Source: Chitinophagaceae bacterium (GTDB taxonomy: Bacteria > Bacteroidota > Bacteroidia > Chitinophagales > Chitinophagaceae). Taken from it: a stretch of 64,000 nt of DNA. Shown piece by piece: positions 9,501-17,729 of this stretch (positions are counted from its first letter, which is position 1; each line of letters begins with the position of its first letter). The notes beneath the pieces are model-generated. The model was given only the letters and a program-made list of their open reading frames with translations, was not told where the DNA came from and did not search any database. Made by a program: the position numbers and the translations under genes. The stretch lies in contig JADKKH010000006.1 in NCBI GenBank assembly GCA_016720585.1, positions 1 through 64,000 on the forward strand. Reading direction: 5' to 3'.

Positions 9501-10899
9501 TATTGATGGCGATGGATATGCGGATGCATTGGATGCAGATGTAGGTAATGATAATGTTGCAGAAAATACTGCTGCCTCTTTGTTGCTAACAAGTGCTGAT
9601 GGCAATAATGATGGACGTTGTGACACCTGGCCAAATAAAAATATGGAGAGTGACAGCAAGCCCAATCCGTATGATCTGGATAGTGATGGTGACGGTATCA
9701 CGGATACAAAAGAAGCCCAGTTCACTGATGCTAATTGGGATGGACAGGTAGATGGTGCGATAAATGCAGATGGACGCAATGCAGCACTTGCCGCACAGGG
9801 ATCATTGACATTTCCCGATACTGACGGGAATCAGAAATCAAATCCTTATGATATTGATTCCGATGACGATGGTATTCCTGATAATGTGGAAGGTATGACC
9901 ACCAACGGATATTTGTTACCAGCAGCCGCAGACACAGACCTGGATGGAATAGATGATACCTATGATAACTTTAATGGATTTGGGGGAGACGGTATTCACC
10001 CGCCTGATAAAGATGCTGACACCCAGCCGGATTACCTCGATTCCGATACGGATGGTGATGGATTAATTGACATAGTAGAAGGGAACGATTTAAACTTAAA
10101 CGGACTTCCCGATGATAATGTAACATTAACCGGGACAGATACCGATGGCGATGGATTAGACGATCGGTTCGATAATAATAATTCAAGTGCCGAAGCCACA
10201 TCTGCACGTATGGGTAATGGAGGTAGTACTTCCGGTGACCCTACACCAGGCTCAATTACTACCGTTCAGCAAACAGCAGTTGCAGCCGGGTTGGGTTGTA
10301 CTACTGAACGAGACTGGCGTTGCATATTTTATGTCTTAAGTTGTGATATTATCACCTTTAAAGCTGTATTGCAAAACCAACAGGTAAAACTGGACTGGAC
10401 AGTTTTATGTAAACAGGAAGCAGATAATTTTACAGTTCAAAGAAGTACTGACAAAACTACTTTCAACGATATTGTGACCCTATCAGGCAGGTCTGTTGTT
10501 AATGAAATGGAATCTTATTCCGCAACAGATGATATTACTGGAGTTAATGACGAAATCATTTATTACAGGTTAAAAACGCTGCTGAAAAATGGAAAAACAG
10601 GCCTGAGTAATATTATTGCAGTTCGTCGTATCACTAACTATAAAACTGATTTACAGATTTTCCCTAACCCTGTAAAAGGTCAGATGCAATTGCTGGTCAA
10701 TTCTACAACCCAGGTAACTGCTGAATTTGCCCTGACAGATGGCAATGGCAAGTTTGTACAGCGATTTATAGAAAAAATATTACCTGGCAGCAATAATATT
10801 ACCAACAATATCGTGAGCAATTTATCTTCTGGAATTTATTTCCTGCGTATGACTGCGGGTGACCAGGTGATTATTAAGAAGATCAACATAATAAATTAG
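6541..10899 (+). CDS. Large secreted adhesin-like protein with DUF11, thrombospondin type 3 repeats and T9SS sorting domain
   Basis: 1452 residues from a GTG start; no in-frame ATG precedes the signal peptide (about 1-20, ending NISAQ). Residues 60-260 look like a beta-sandwich with a DDGAIVYVNG motif. Residues 260-540 form a region rich in Gly and Asn. A DUF11-type repeat (SLRYQINFTNLGNDS) starts near 548. About 790-1220 is a long array of Asp/Asn-rich DxDxDGxxD units (thrombospondin type 3), expected to bind calcium. The last 80 residues, from LQIFPNPVKG, are a typical T9SS type A sorting domain. Probable surface or adhesion role. Several antisense frames in the repeat array are artefacts of its composition. 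Confidence 0.85.
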   Translation: MKLKFYICFFLLGAGFNISAQVIRPFAVRYYNPSVRGNIVYVSNSIISTAGIGSGSPGTGEVPPAGTTKDNAGAAINIDVDGAGTAPTTLIAYGSQWYFHDTVTTAVIGTGRLNNWNQTSYNDTWWRQGNAVIYYNDAGTTLANNPGNATYPTTYFRKTINIPSVSAYSDFTINLRRDDGAIVYVNGVKVFADVFFASPTTYLTPAVPATNIEGANEYKIIQIPASKFVSGNNTIAVEVHNQTNTSTSNIRDMLFDFELLGNYLNTTFNSSTADLNLPSCSQILWAGLYWGADQGTYGTDSSWITGDADKTIKFKIPGGSYQVLTSQQSNQHSLGWSTAGFNHTGYLCFADITSLLNTTNPNGTYSGANVLGPIGIVNGCGGWTIAIAYANSSLQLRNLTVFDGAVIINLGDPAVDVPISGFLTPPSGAVSCELGAVVYDGDRSSTDSFAFKQNGAASFYNLATTTIPLNGNNDAWNSKISYKGSVVTTRNPAFQNTLGYDAPIFDLPNTSNLQLSNNQTAANIRFASPSENYFVHVLSTSISQYNPTYSFDKTATDINGGSLLPGDSLRYQINFTNLGNDSSINSTILDNIPAGTTFIPGSIKISAITKTDATGDDQADYDFTNNRVVFRVGLGADASTGGRIGIGVSGNVQFDVVVGSSCTLIGCTVSIRNSARINYTGKTSGSVLFDSSGVNSSGCITPGPVVNVVAGTCYTPGDTLVTNNCPATSVLLPWRKYGGYTFYSGMPFIPGNIYDPYIPITVSHTYWAYFDSGVGCSDTIKINVFIVGCPDIDDDNDGLPDYVELNDPVALQDADSDGILNWNDNTYAGFVDNNSDGFNDNFDPSADSDNDGIPNFYDINFPGYVDSNNDGVNDNLDKDLDGIPNHLDLDSDNDGIPDTVESFGVDANGDGCIDNYTDTDNDGFSQNVDFNNTGVANSGVGLGAVDTDGDGIANYLDLDSDNDGIPDIIEVFGTDASNSAKVSVFTDIDGDGYADALDADVGNDNVAENTAASLLLTSADGNNDGRCDTWPNKNMESDSKPNPYDLDSDGDGITDTKEAQFTDANWDGQVDGAINADGRNAALAAQGSLTFPDTDGNQKSNPYDIDSDDDGIPDNVEGMTTNGYLLPAAADTDLDGIDDTYDNFNGFGGDGIHPPDKDADTQPDYLDSDTDGDGLIDIVEGNDLNLNGLPDDNVTLTGTDTDGDGLDDRFDNNNSSAEATSARMGNGGSTSGDPTPGSITTVQQTAVAAGLGCTTERDWRCIFYVLSCDIITFKAVLQNQQVKLDWTVLCKQEADNFTVQRSTDKTTFNDIVTLSGRSVVNEMESYSATDDITGVNDEIIYYRLKTLLKNGKTGLSNIIAVRRITNYKTDLQIFPNPVKGQMQLLVNSTTQVTAEFALTDGNGKFVQRFIEKILPGSNNITNNIVSNLSSGIYFLRMTAGDQVIIKKINIIN

Positions 10900-11022
10900 A
10901 TATCCGGTTATTCATTATATGATTTTCACCCTGCAAAAAACTATTCCATCTTTAAAATAAAAGAGAATCAGGTTGTAATAGTTTTATTTTAATCTAAATT
11001 GCAGCCAATAATTATTAGGTGA

Positions 11023-11184
11023 ATGGGCGTCTGGAAACAAATAGCTGAATACCTCTACCTGCGGAAAAAAGATCCGGAGCGGCCAAAAGATAAATGGATC
11101 GGTTATATGCACGGCATCAACCGTATCAGCATATTCGTTTTCCTGATTTGCCTGGTTATCCTCGGTATTAAATTGCTATGTTGA
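11023..11184 (+). CDS. DUF6728-like small membrane protein
   Basis: A 53-residue protein starting MGVWKQIAEYLYLRKKDPER. A basic, Pro-containing cytoplasmic part is followed by RPKDKWIGYMHGINRIS and one C-terminal membrane helix (FVFLICLVILGIKLL). This matches my recollection of a short family widespread in Chitinophagaceae; its function is unknown. The stop overlaps the 3' end of the convergent lpxB gene by 17 bases. It was recognised by reading the gap between the adhesin gene and lpxB. Confidence 0.7.
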   Translation: MGVWKQIAEYLYLRKKDPERPKDKWIGYMHGINRISIFVFLICLVILGIKLLC

Positions 11185-12283
11185 GAAAGCTGGTGATGGA
11201 AGCCGCCGCTTTTGCAGAAGCATTGCCGCCTTCACGCAGCATTTGTTTCAGGGTGTTATAATCTTTTTGCAAAAATTCCTGCCTCTGTTCATTGGTTAAT
11301 AAGGCTGTTAATTCCTCCCGGAGATTTTTAACCGTAAAATCATTTTGTATTAATTCTTTTACGGCCAGTTTATCGAGTATAAGATTAACGAGTGATATGT
11401 ATTTTACATTTACCAGGCGGCTCCCAATCTGGTAACTCAGCCAGGAGCCTTTATAACAAACCACTTCAGGTACCGCAAAAAGTGCTGTTTCCAACGTAGC
11501 GGTTCCGGAAGTTACCAAAGCCGCTTTGGCCTGCATCAGTAAATCATAGGTTCTGTCTGAAACATAGGATACATTGGAAAAAGGCTTCAGCAGGTCATCA
11601 TAAAATTGTTCTTCCACCCCGGGAGCTTTCGCAACAATAAACTGGTATGCAGGAAACAGTTTACTTACTTCCAGCATCACCGGTAATTTTTTTAATATTT
11701 CCTGTTTACGACTACCGGGTAACAAAGCCACTATCGGACTTTTGGAGAGCTCCCGACTCCGGGCTCCCGACTCCCGACTCTCAATAACTTCCACCAGCGG
11801 ATGCCCCACATATTCCACCTCCCAGTTCCAGTTTTTTTTGAAATAGTCTTTTTCGAAAGGAAGAATGACCAGCATTTTATCAATGCATTGTTTCATGCTT
11901 TTTACCCGGTTCGCTTTCCAGGCCCATACCTGGGGAGAGATATAATAAATAATTTTCAATCCCTGTTGTTTGGCCCAGCGGGCTATGCGGAGATTGAAAC
12001 CGGGGTAATCAATCAGGATGAGTGCATCCGGTTTATATGCCAGGATATCTTTTTTACAAAATTTCAGGTTGCGGAATATGGTACGGAGATTCAGCAGCAC
12101 TTCAGCAAAACCCATAAATGCCAGCTCACGGTAATGTTTTACGAGATCACCACCGGCTTCTTTCATCTTATCACCACCCCAGCAGCGGATAGCTGCTGTC
12201 GCATCCAGCTTTTTTAATTCTGTGATCAGATGGCTGCCATGCAAATCACCTGAAGCTTCACCCGCAATGATATAATATTTCAT
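11168..12283 (-). CDS. lpxB: Lipid-A-disaccharide synthase
   Basis: 371-residue GT19 glycosyltransferase that joins UDP-2,3-diacylglucosamine and lipid X to form the lipid A disaccharide at the inner membrane. Family blocks: YIIAGEASGDLHGS at the start, CWGGDKMKEAGG, AFMGFAEVL, IDYPGFNLRIA, YYISPQVWAWK, VGHPLVE, ALLPGSRKQEI and VTSGTATLETALF. An unusual Ser/Arg/Glu-rich insert (ESRESGARSRELS, about residues 168-180), encoded by near-tandem GAGTCGGGA units at about 11747-11781, separates VGHPLVEVI from IVALLPGS. It falls in a loop, so function is probably kept. The gene is downstream of surE on the same strand. Confidence 0.93.
   Translation of the reverse strand: MKYYIIAGEASGDLHGSHLITELKKLDATAAIRCWGGDKMKEAGGDLVKHYRELAFMGFAEVLLNLRTIFRNLKFCKKDILAYKPDALILIDYPGFNLRIARWAKQQGLKIIYYISPQVWAWKANRVKSMKQCIDKMLVILPFEKDYFKKNWNWEVEYVGHPLVEVIESRESGARSRELSKSPIVALLPGSRKQEILKKLPVMLEVSKLFPAYQFIVAKAPGVEEQFYDDLLKPFSNVSYVSDRTYDLLMQAKAALVTSGTATLETALFAVPEVVCYKGSWLSYQIGSRLVNVKYISLVNLILDKLAVKELIQNDFTVKNLREELTALLTNEQRQEFLQKDYNTLKQMLREGGNASAKAAASITSFLNIAI
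11747..11781. repeat. CCCGACTC repeat insert in lpxB
   Basis: Near-tandem CTCCCGACTC and GGGCTCCCGACTCCCGACTC units, in frame in lpxB and encoding ESRESGARSREL. The same unit is seen in the helicase insert near 19750. Confidence 0.65.
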
Positions 12284-12447
12284 ATCAGTTTATTTGGCGA
12301 GGGGCATAAAACTATTGATTGAACAGTCCCTGTTTCAACAAATTTCATAAAAGCACCGGGTAAACAGCAATTTCCAAAGGTCGTCAACGGATAAACTGAA
12401 AAAGGCAATGGAATCATGATGGTCGCAGTTTGCAACATGGGCTGAGT

Positions 12448-12744
12448 TCAATTAAAAATTTTCAAAAGTAAAATACCGATGCCGTAAACAAGGGTCACTA
12501 CAAATAGTCCTTTTGCGGTATGATCCCGGTGGGTATTGACATAAAGTGTAAACAGTATAACATTTACCAGCAAACTCAGGGAGCCGATAGAAGTAATGAG
12601 TTTATTATCATGAATAAAGTAATCAATAAAATCTGAAAATTTATAGGAGGGGAATTTAATGAAATAAACTGCCACGAGTCCTGCCATAGGCCCAAAAAAT
12701 CCGAGGATCATCCCGAGCCGGAGATTATCTTTTTTAAATATCAT
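12448..12744 (-). CDS. Small inner-membrane protein of unknown function
   Basis: 98 residues with three predicted membrane helices (MILGFFGPMAGLVAVYFI, ITSIGSLSLLVNVILFTLYV, LFVVTLVYGIGILLL). It overlaps the surE stop by 4 bases, so the two are translationally coupled. It lies between surE and lpxB on the minus strand. No family is recognised and no function is proposed. Confidence 0.7.
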   Translation of the reverse strand: MIFKKDNLRLGMILGFFGPMAGLVAVYFIKFPSYKFSDFIDYFIHDNKLITSIGSLSLLVNVILFTLYVNTHRDHTAKGLFVVTLVYGIGILLLKIFN

Positions 12745-13577
12745 TTCCAGAGTTTTTCCAGTTTGGATTTTAAAACGTAATTGGTCAGATCAAATTGTAC
12801 CGGCACCACACTTACAAAATTATTGTCGAGGGCCCAAACATCCGTGTCCTTTGCTTTATCAAAATTGACAAATTCCCCGGTGAGCCAGTAATAATGCCGG
12901 CCATGCGGATCGTTTCGTTCAATAAAATCTTCCTCGTATTTGGCATAAGCCTGTTTGCAGATCTTAAAACCTTTCAGCAGTTCCGGTGCAACAGCCGGGA
13001 TATTTACATTTAATACCGTGTGTTTATCGAGTTTGGTACCCAGCATTTTTTCTACAATGATCCGTACATATTTCCGGGCACCGGTAAAGTCAGCGTCAAT
13101 GCGGTAATCCAGCAAAGAGAAACCAACCGAAGGAATACTTTCAATGGCGGCTTCCACCGCTGCTGACATGGTGCCGGAATAAATCACATTAATGCTATGG
13201 TTGGCACCGTGGTTAATACCACTCAGACAAATATCCGGTTTTCGATGAAGTACTTTATCAACGGCCAGCTTTACACAATCAACCGGAGTACCGGTACAGG
13301 ACCAGGTTTCTACATTATCTATTGTGTGAAGTTTATGCAATCGTAAGGGCTGACCAATAGTAATAGCATGACCCATGCCCGACTGGGGTTTATCGGGAGC
13401 AACCACGACTATTTTTCCTAAATCTTTTACTGCATCCACCAGGTTCAGGATACCCGGGGCCGTGACGCCATCATCGTTGGTAATAAGAATGACGGGTCTT
13501 TCCTTTACCGATGATTTGCTTTTCTTTCCTGGCGAAGTAGCGTTTTTCTTAGGACTGGGAATCGTTTTTTTTGCCAT
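12741..13577 (-). CDS. surE: 5'/3'-nucleotidase SurE
   Basis: 278 residues. A Lys/Ser-rich N-terminal extension of about 28 residues precedes the SurE domain. The metal-binding motif ITNDDG appears near residue 33, followed by GVTAPGI, APDKPQSGMGHAIT, SGINHGANHS and YSGTMSAAVEA. SurE is a divalent-metal phosphatase acting on nucleoside monophosphates and linked to stationary-phase survival. It is the first gene of a minus-strand run (surE, membrane protein, lpxB) and is divergent from the XRE/S24 regulator, from which it is separated by 107 bases. Confidence 0.93.
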   Translation of the reverse strand: MAKKTIPSPKKNATSPGKKSKSSVKERPVILITNDDGVTAPGILNLVDAVKDLGKIVVVAPDKPQSGMGHAITIGQPLRLHKLHTIDNVETWSCTGTPVDCVKLAVDKVLHRKPDICLSGINHGANHSINVIYSGTMSAAVEAAIESIPSVGFSLLDYRIDADFTGARKYVRIIVEKMLGTKLDKHTVLNVNIPAVAPELLKGFKICKQAYAKYEEDFIERNDPHGRHYYWLTGEFVNFDKAKDTDVWALDNNFVSVVPVQFDLTNYVLKSKLEKLWK

Positions 13578-13633
13578 ACGGGTACAAAAATCCCGGTTTT
13601 TTCCGGGTTATCCAAAACAGACCCATAAAAGTC

Positions 13634-13662
13634 TTTGAAAATCTAAAATAATTAGTATTTTG
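13634..13662 (+). promoter_or_regulatory. Putative promoter of the XRE/S24 regulator
   Basis: TTTG at 13634-13637 and TATTTTG at 13656-13662, 18 bases apart, close to the Bacteroidota pattern (TTTG, 19, TAnnTTTG) but one base short in the -7 box. Confidence 0.4.
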
Positions 13663-13665
13663 CAG

Positions 13666-13678
13666 CTAATTAAATTAG
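13666..13678. promoter_or_regulatory. Palindrome CTAATTAAATTAG, putative operator
   Basis: A perfect 13-base palindrome, 6 bases before the regulator's ATG and just after the putative -7 box. A related TAATTAG lies at 13649-13655. The position fits autoregulation by the XRE/S24 protein encoded directly downstream. This is inference. Confidence 0.4.
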
Positions 13679-13684
13679 TCAATT

Positions 13685-14434
13685 ATGGCAATCTCTAATC
13701 AAAACCTGAAATATCTCCGTAAACTCCGGGGCTGGACACAGGAAGAATTTGCAAACAAACTTCGTATCAAACGTTCCCTGCTCGGAGCTTATGAAGAAGA
13801 GCGGGCAGAACCACGGATTGATGTGCTGGAAGTGGTATGTGATATTTTTAAATTAACGCTGGATGAAATCCTCCGCAAAGATTTAAGTGATAATAAAAGT
13901 AATTATCTCGCTAAACGGCGTGCCTTGAAACTGGCTGCCGGCCGGCCTGATATTCCTTTTGTTCCGGTGAAAGCAGCTGCGGGATACCTGGCCGGTTACG
14001 GAGATCCGGAGTTTATTGATGAACTCAACACATTCACATTACCTATGCTGTCAGGAGGAAATTACCGGGCTTTTGAAATCATTGGTGATTCCATGTTACC
14101 GACACCCAGTGGCTCCGTGATTGTAGGAGAGAAAGTCGAGAACCTTGATGAAGTAAAGAATAATGTGGCTTGTATTGTTGTTTCCCGCAATGAAGGAGTG
14201 GTTTATAAAAGAGTACAGAAAAACGGGCGTCAAAAAAACAAAGTGACCCTGGTCAGTGATAACCCGTCTTTTCACCCCTACACGGTCAATGCGGATGAAA
14301 TTCTTGAAATGTGGCAGGCTCAAATGGTTATATCTAGGGCGAATACACAACAAAGATGGGATATGGGTCAGCTTTCAAATATTGTTTCAGACCTGCAGGA
14401 ACAGGTGACTTCGCTGAAAAAAAGGATGAATTAG
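13685..14434 (+). CDS. XRE-family regulator with S24 (LexA/CI-like) C-terminal domain
   Basis: 249 residues. An N-terminal helix-turn-helix (about 6-62: LKYLRKLRGWTQEEFANKLR and EEERAEPRIDVLEVVCDIF) is joined to an S24-like domain at about 95-215 with FEIIGDSMLPTPSGSVIVGEKV, which contains the conserved GDSM serine. The usual catalytic lysine may be the one in VVYKRVQ. A short C-terminal coiled coil (LSNIVSDLQEQVTSLKKR) could aid dimerisation. Such proteins repress stress or self genes and may self-cleave. A palindrome directly upstream suggests autoregulation. There is no phage or SOS gene beside it, so it is probably a chromosomal regulator. Confidence 0.85.
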   Translation: MAISNQNLKYLRKLRGWTQEEFANKLRIKRSLLGAYEEERAEPRIDVLEVVCDIFKLTLDEILRKDLSDNKSNYLAKRRALKLAAGRPDIPFVPVKAAAGYLAGYGDPEFIDELNTFTLPMLSGGNYRAFEIIGDSMLPTPSGSVIVGEKVENLDEVKNNVACIVVSRNEGVVYKRVQKNGRQKNKVTLVSDNPSFHPYTVNADEILEMWQAQMVISRANTQQRWDMGQLSNIVSDLQEQVTSLKKRMN

Positions 14435-14497
14435 TTCAAATTCCCTGTATTTTCTGTTCTTTTTTGCGTTTTTCTGCGGCAGCCATCTATCCTTCGG

Positions 14498-14534
14498 TTC
14501 TGTCTTTTATATTTGCGGACTGTTAAAGACAGAA
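14498..14534 (+). promoter_or_regulatory. -7 box inside a 10-bp inverted repeat
   Basis: TATATTTG at 14508-14515 matches the Bacteroidota -7 box. It is flanked by exact 10-base inverted arms TTCTGTCTTT (14498-14507) and AAAGACAGAA (14525-14534), the second ending one base before the ATG of the DUF5916 gene. No good -33 box was seen. The repeat could be an operator or a leader hairpin that hides the start codon. Confidence 0.45.
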
Positions 14535-14535
14535 C

Positions 14536-16998
14536 ATGTTATTGAGAAAACTTATCTGGTTACCCTTGTTGTTGGTTTGTGGTATTTCCCTTTATTCACA
14601 GGAAAGATCATTACAGGCGGTTAAAGTTTCACAGGCACCGAAAATTGACGGTAACCTGAATGATGAAGCTTGGGTAAATGTTCCGGAAGCAACAAACTTT
14701 ATTCAGAATTATCCTGTCACTGGCAAACCCGCATCTCAAAAATCGATCATCAAAGTAATCTATGATAATTCCGCCATTTATGTAGGCGCTTATTTGTATG
14801 ATAATCCAGCACTGATCCGGAAACAAATAACAGCACGTGATGCTGAACAACAAAAAGACGTTGACCTTTTCTCCATTTTTTTTGATACTTACAATGATGA
14901 CCAGAATGGTTTCCAGTTTGTAGTTACTTCCGCTAATGTGCAATCAGATGCCAAGTTGGATCCCAATTACGGCGGAAGATTTGGTGATTATGGGGATAGG
15001 ACCTGGGATGCTGTTTGGGAAAGCAAAGTGCAGATACAAAAGGATGGCTGGACGGTGGAGATGAAAATTCCGTATATCTCCCTGCGTTTTGCAAAAAAGG
15101 ATTTACAGAACTGGGGTCTGCAGTTCTTACGGGTAATAAGGCGTACCAATGAAAGTTGTTACTGGAATCCCGTTAAACCTGAAGTAAATGGTTTTGTAAA
15201 TCAGTTCGGCAACTTTACTGGATTAATAGACCTTGAGCCACCACTTCGTCTCAGTTTTTCTCCTTATGTTTCTACCGGTTACAGGAGCATCCCGCAAACG
15301 AATGGTACTGGTTTCACCGGATCATGGTTGCGAAATGGTGGTATGGATGTAAAATACGGTATCAATGAAAGCTTAACACTGGATGTCACCTTAGTGCCGG
15401 ATTTCGGTCAGGTTGTTTCGGACAATGTCATTAATAATCTGACACCCTACGAAATAAAATTCCAGGAGAACCGGCAATTTTTTACTGAAGGAACCGAAAT
15501 TTTTAATAAAGCCGGTCTGTTTTATTCCCGAAGGGTGGGGGCCACACCATCCGGCTATAATGGCGTAAATAATTTTCTGGCGGGTAACCCCAACTGGGAG
15601 CTCGTAAGAAATCCTTCAACTTCTCAATTGTATAATGCTACCAAATTCTCCGGTCGGAATAAGAATAAACTTGGTATTGGCATTTTCAATGCCATCACAG
15701 CACCGATGGATGCAAAGATCCACAACATTATTTCAGGTAAAGATTCGATTATAAGAACATCACAGCTGACTAATTATAATATCCTGGTTTTGGATCAGGC
15801 TTTGAAGGGCAGATCATCTATTACTTTTACGAATACAAATGTGATCAGTAGATCCAATGCCCGTAATGCCAATGTGACTGCCCTGGATGTAGCCCTTTAT
15901 AATAAGAAGAACACCCATACATTTAATGGGAAGGTCCGCTACAGTAAGATCTGGGGAAAAGACTCCTATGATGGATTTAATACCACCATGAAATTTGAAA
16001 AAATAAGTGGCAGCTGGCGGTATTATGTTTCGGAAAATGTGGAATCAAAAAAATACGACCCGAATGATTTGGGAATCCTTCCGGCACCTAATGAAGTTAC
16101 TACCAAGTTAAATGTCAGTTATAACCAATTCCAACCCACCCATAACTTTATACAATATAGTTACACGCTAGAGAACAGGTTAACTTACCTGTACCAGCCT
16201 AATGCGTACAACCGGTATGATATTAACGGAACCGCATTTTGGATCTTTAAAAATTTCTGGGATGTTACATTAAAAACACAGTTAACCCCTTTCCCGGTTC
16301 ATGATTATTTTGAATTACGGACGGATGGGCGTTACCTAAACTATCCCCTAAATTTTATTTTTGATTTTTCCGGCAGTACCGACAGCCGTAAAAGATTATT
16401 TGTAAGATTTAATGGTGTATTTGCACGGTTACCTGAATTTAACAATAATTATTACGGCCGTGGTTTGGGTTTCCGTTATCGTTTCAGTAACCGGTTTTCA
16501 CTTGACCTGCAAATGGATGGTTATAAAGAAAAAAATAACCTGGGTTATGCGTTTACCCGGGAAAGTAATAATGAACCTATTGTGGGCTTCCGGGATGTAA
16601 AAGCAAATACGAACGTTCTATCCGGCATTTATAATTTTACCCCACGGCTCAATCTCACCCTCAGGGTCCGGCATTACTGGAATGAAGTGAAATACCTGAG
16701 TTTTCATAATGTGGACAGTAAAGGCAATCTTACCAACCGGCCTTTTATTACTAACTGGAACGATAACGTTAATATCTTCAACCTGGATGCATTCCTTACC
16801 TGGGATTTCAGGCTGGGCAGCCGCCTGATCGTAGGATATAAAAATTGGCTTGGTGATGGTGAATATGTTCCCATTAGTTCAGCTAAAAACAGTTATTTCC
16901 ATAACCTTGGGGAAATTTTCAACCAACGGCACGGCAATGAATTAACAGTCCGGTTCATTTATTTCCTGGATTATAACCAGCTCCGCAGGAAACGCTAA
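14536..16998 (+). CDS. DUF5916 outer-membrane protein with CBM9-like N-terminal domain
   Basis: 820 residues. A signal peptide (about 1-22) is followed by a CBM9-like domain (KIDGNLNDEAW...) at residues 30-210 that includes VDLFSIFFDTYNDDQNGFQF. A long DUF5916 region has alternating aromatic strands such as GLGFRYRFSNRFSLDLQMDGY and ends ELTVRFIYFLDYNQLRRKR, which suggests an outer-membrane beta-barrel. The family is common in Bacteroidota and often annotated as carbohydrate-binding; its real function is not established. The last 4 bases overlap the 3' end of convergent pdeM. Confidence 0.82.
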   Translation: MLLRKLIWLPLLLVCGISLYSQERSLQAVKVSQAPKIDGNLNDEAWVNVPEATNFIQNYPVTGKPASQKSIIKVIYDNSAIYVGAYLYDNPALIRKQITARDAEQQKDVDLFSIFFDTYNDDQNGFQFVVTSANVQSDAKLDPNYGGRFGDYGDRTWDAVWESKVQIQKDGWTVEMKIPYISLRFAKKDLQNWGLQFLRVIRRTNESCYWNPVKPEVNGFVNQFGNFTGLIDLEPPLRLSFSPYVSTGYRSIPQTNGTGFTGSWLRNGGMDVKYGINESLTLDVTLVPDFGQVVSDNVINNLTPYEIKFQENRQFFTEGTEIFNKAGLFYSRRVGATPSGYNGVNNFLAGNPNWELVRNPSTSQLYNATKFSGRNKNKLGIGIFNAITAPMDAKIHNIISGKDSIIRTSQLTNYNILVLDQALKGRSSITFTNTNVISRSNARNANVTALDVALYNKKNTHTFNGKVRYSKIWGKDSYDGFNTTMKFEKISGSWRYYVSENVESKKYDPNDLGILPAPNEVTTKLNVSYNQFQPTHNFIQYSYTLENRLTYLYQPNAYNRYDINGTAFWIFKNFWDVTLKTQLTPFPVHDYFELRTDGRYLNYPLNFIFDFSGSTDSRKRLFVRFNGVFARLPEFNNNYYGRGLGFRYRFSNRFSLDLQMDGYKEKNNLGYAFTRESNNEPIVGFRDVKANTNVLSGIYNFTPRLNLTLRVRHYWNEVKYLSFHNVDSKGNLTNRPFITNWNDNVNIFNLDAFLTWDFRLGSRLIVGYKNWLGDGEYVPISSAKNSYFHNLGEIFNQRHGNELTVRFIYFLDYNQLRRKR

Positions 16999-17675
16999 GG
17001 CAATTGCATAATAGAATTTTCTACTACAGCAAAGATCGTTTCTCCTTTTTCTGGTTTTACTTTAAATGTTCCTGTGAAACGGCTAAAAGCAGGCAACACA
17101 CAATATTCTTTGGCAAAATAAAAACAAGGGAACCGCAGGGATTGCCGACCCATTCCTTTTAAACTGATTGCCGGGTGCATATGCCCGGTAAATGTGTAAA
17201 GCTTTTTTTCTTTTTCAGTCAGCTTTTGATGCTGCTTTAAATCATGTATAAAAAGAAACGGACCCGCAGCCAGTTTTTTGTTACTGACTTTTATATCAGT
17301 TTCCGTATACCAGCTGTCATCCAATATATCGTGGTTGCCTTTCACCAGGTCAATGTGCAGCAGGGAAAAATCTTTTCTCCATTTTATAAATAGGTCGAGT
17401 TCTTTATTGGTGGAGCTATGTGTCAGGTCTCCGGCAATAATAAGCCGGTCAACTTTAAAAAGATAGAGCTGTGACATCAGCCGTTGCAGGTCTGCTTTAT
17501 AAACGCTTTGCGGAATAGCAATTCCTGCTTTTCTGAAGTGCCCGCTTTTACCGAGGTGTAGATCTGCAATGATGAGTGTATTCTGTTCTTCCCAGAATAG
17601 GCAGCGTTCCGGAGAAACCCAAAAGGTATTATTACGGATAATATGCGGAACTGGATTTTGCATCGATGACGACAA
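16995..17675 (-). CDS. pdeM: Ligase-associated DNA damage response endonuclease PdeM
   Basis: 226-residue calcineurin-like phosphoesterase. Metal-ligand blocks: IADLHLGK near residue 37, AGDLTHS near 83, KGNHD near 114 and TGHMHPAI near 164. The FRKAGIAIPQ segment after the first motif is typical of the PdeM branch. The gene follows the Lhr-type helicase after 54 bases on the same strand, the standard pairing for this repair module. Met5 is an alternative start. The usual ligase and exonuclease partners are not adjacent. Confidence 0.88.
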   Translation of the reverse strand: MSSSMQNPVPHIIRNNTFWVSPERCLFWEEQNTLIIADLHLGKSGHFRKAGIAIPQSVYKADLQRLMSQLYLFKVDRLIIAGDLTHSSTNKELDLFIKWRKDFSLLHIDLVKGNHDILDDSWYTETDIKVSNKKLAAGPFLFIHDLKQHQKLTEKEKKLYTFTGHMHPAISLKGMGRQSLRFPCFYFAKEYCVLPAFSRFTGTFKVKPEKGETIFAVVENSIMQLP

Positions 17676-17729
17676 AGATAAACAAGGGGTCTCAAAGTCA
17701 GGAGTGCTGGGATCAAAATCAGGACGGAC

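Noticed and set aside
9402..9779. 125-codon antisense ORF in the calcium-repeat region
   Set aside because: Ser/Pro/Leu-rich product caused by the GAT-rich repeats on the other strand.
12284..12447. 52-codon minus-strand frame just upstream of lpxB, stop overlapping its ATG
   Set aside because: Product lacks features of a real small protein and no family is known; the overlap alone is weak evidence.
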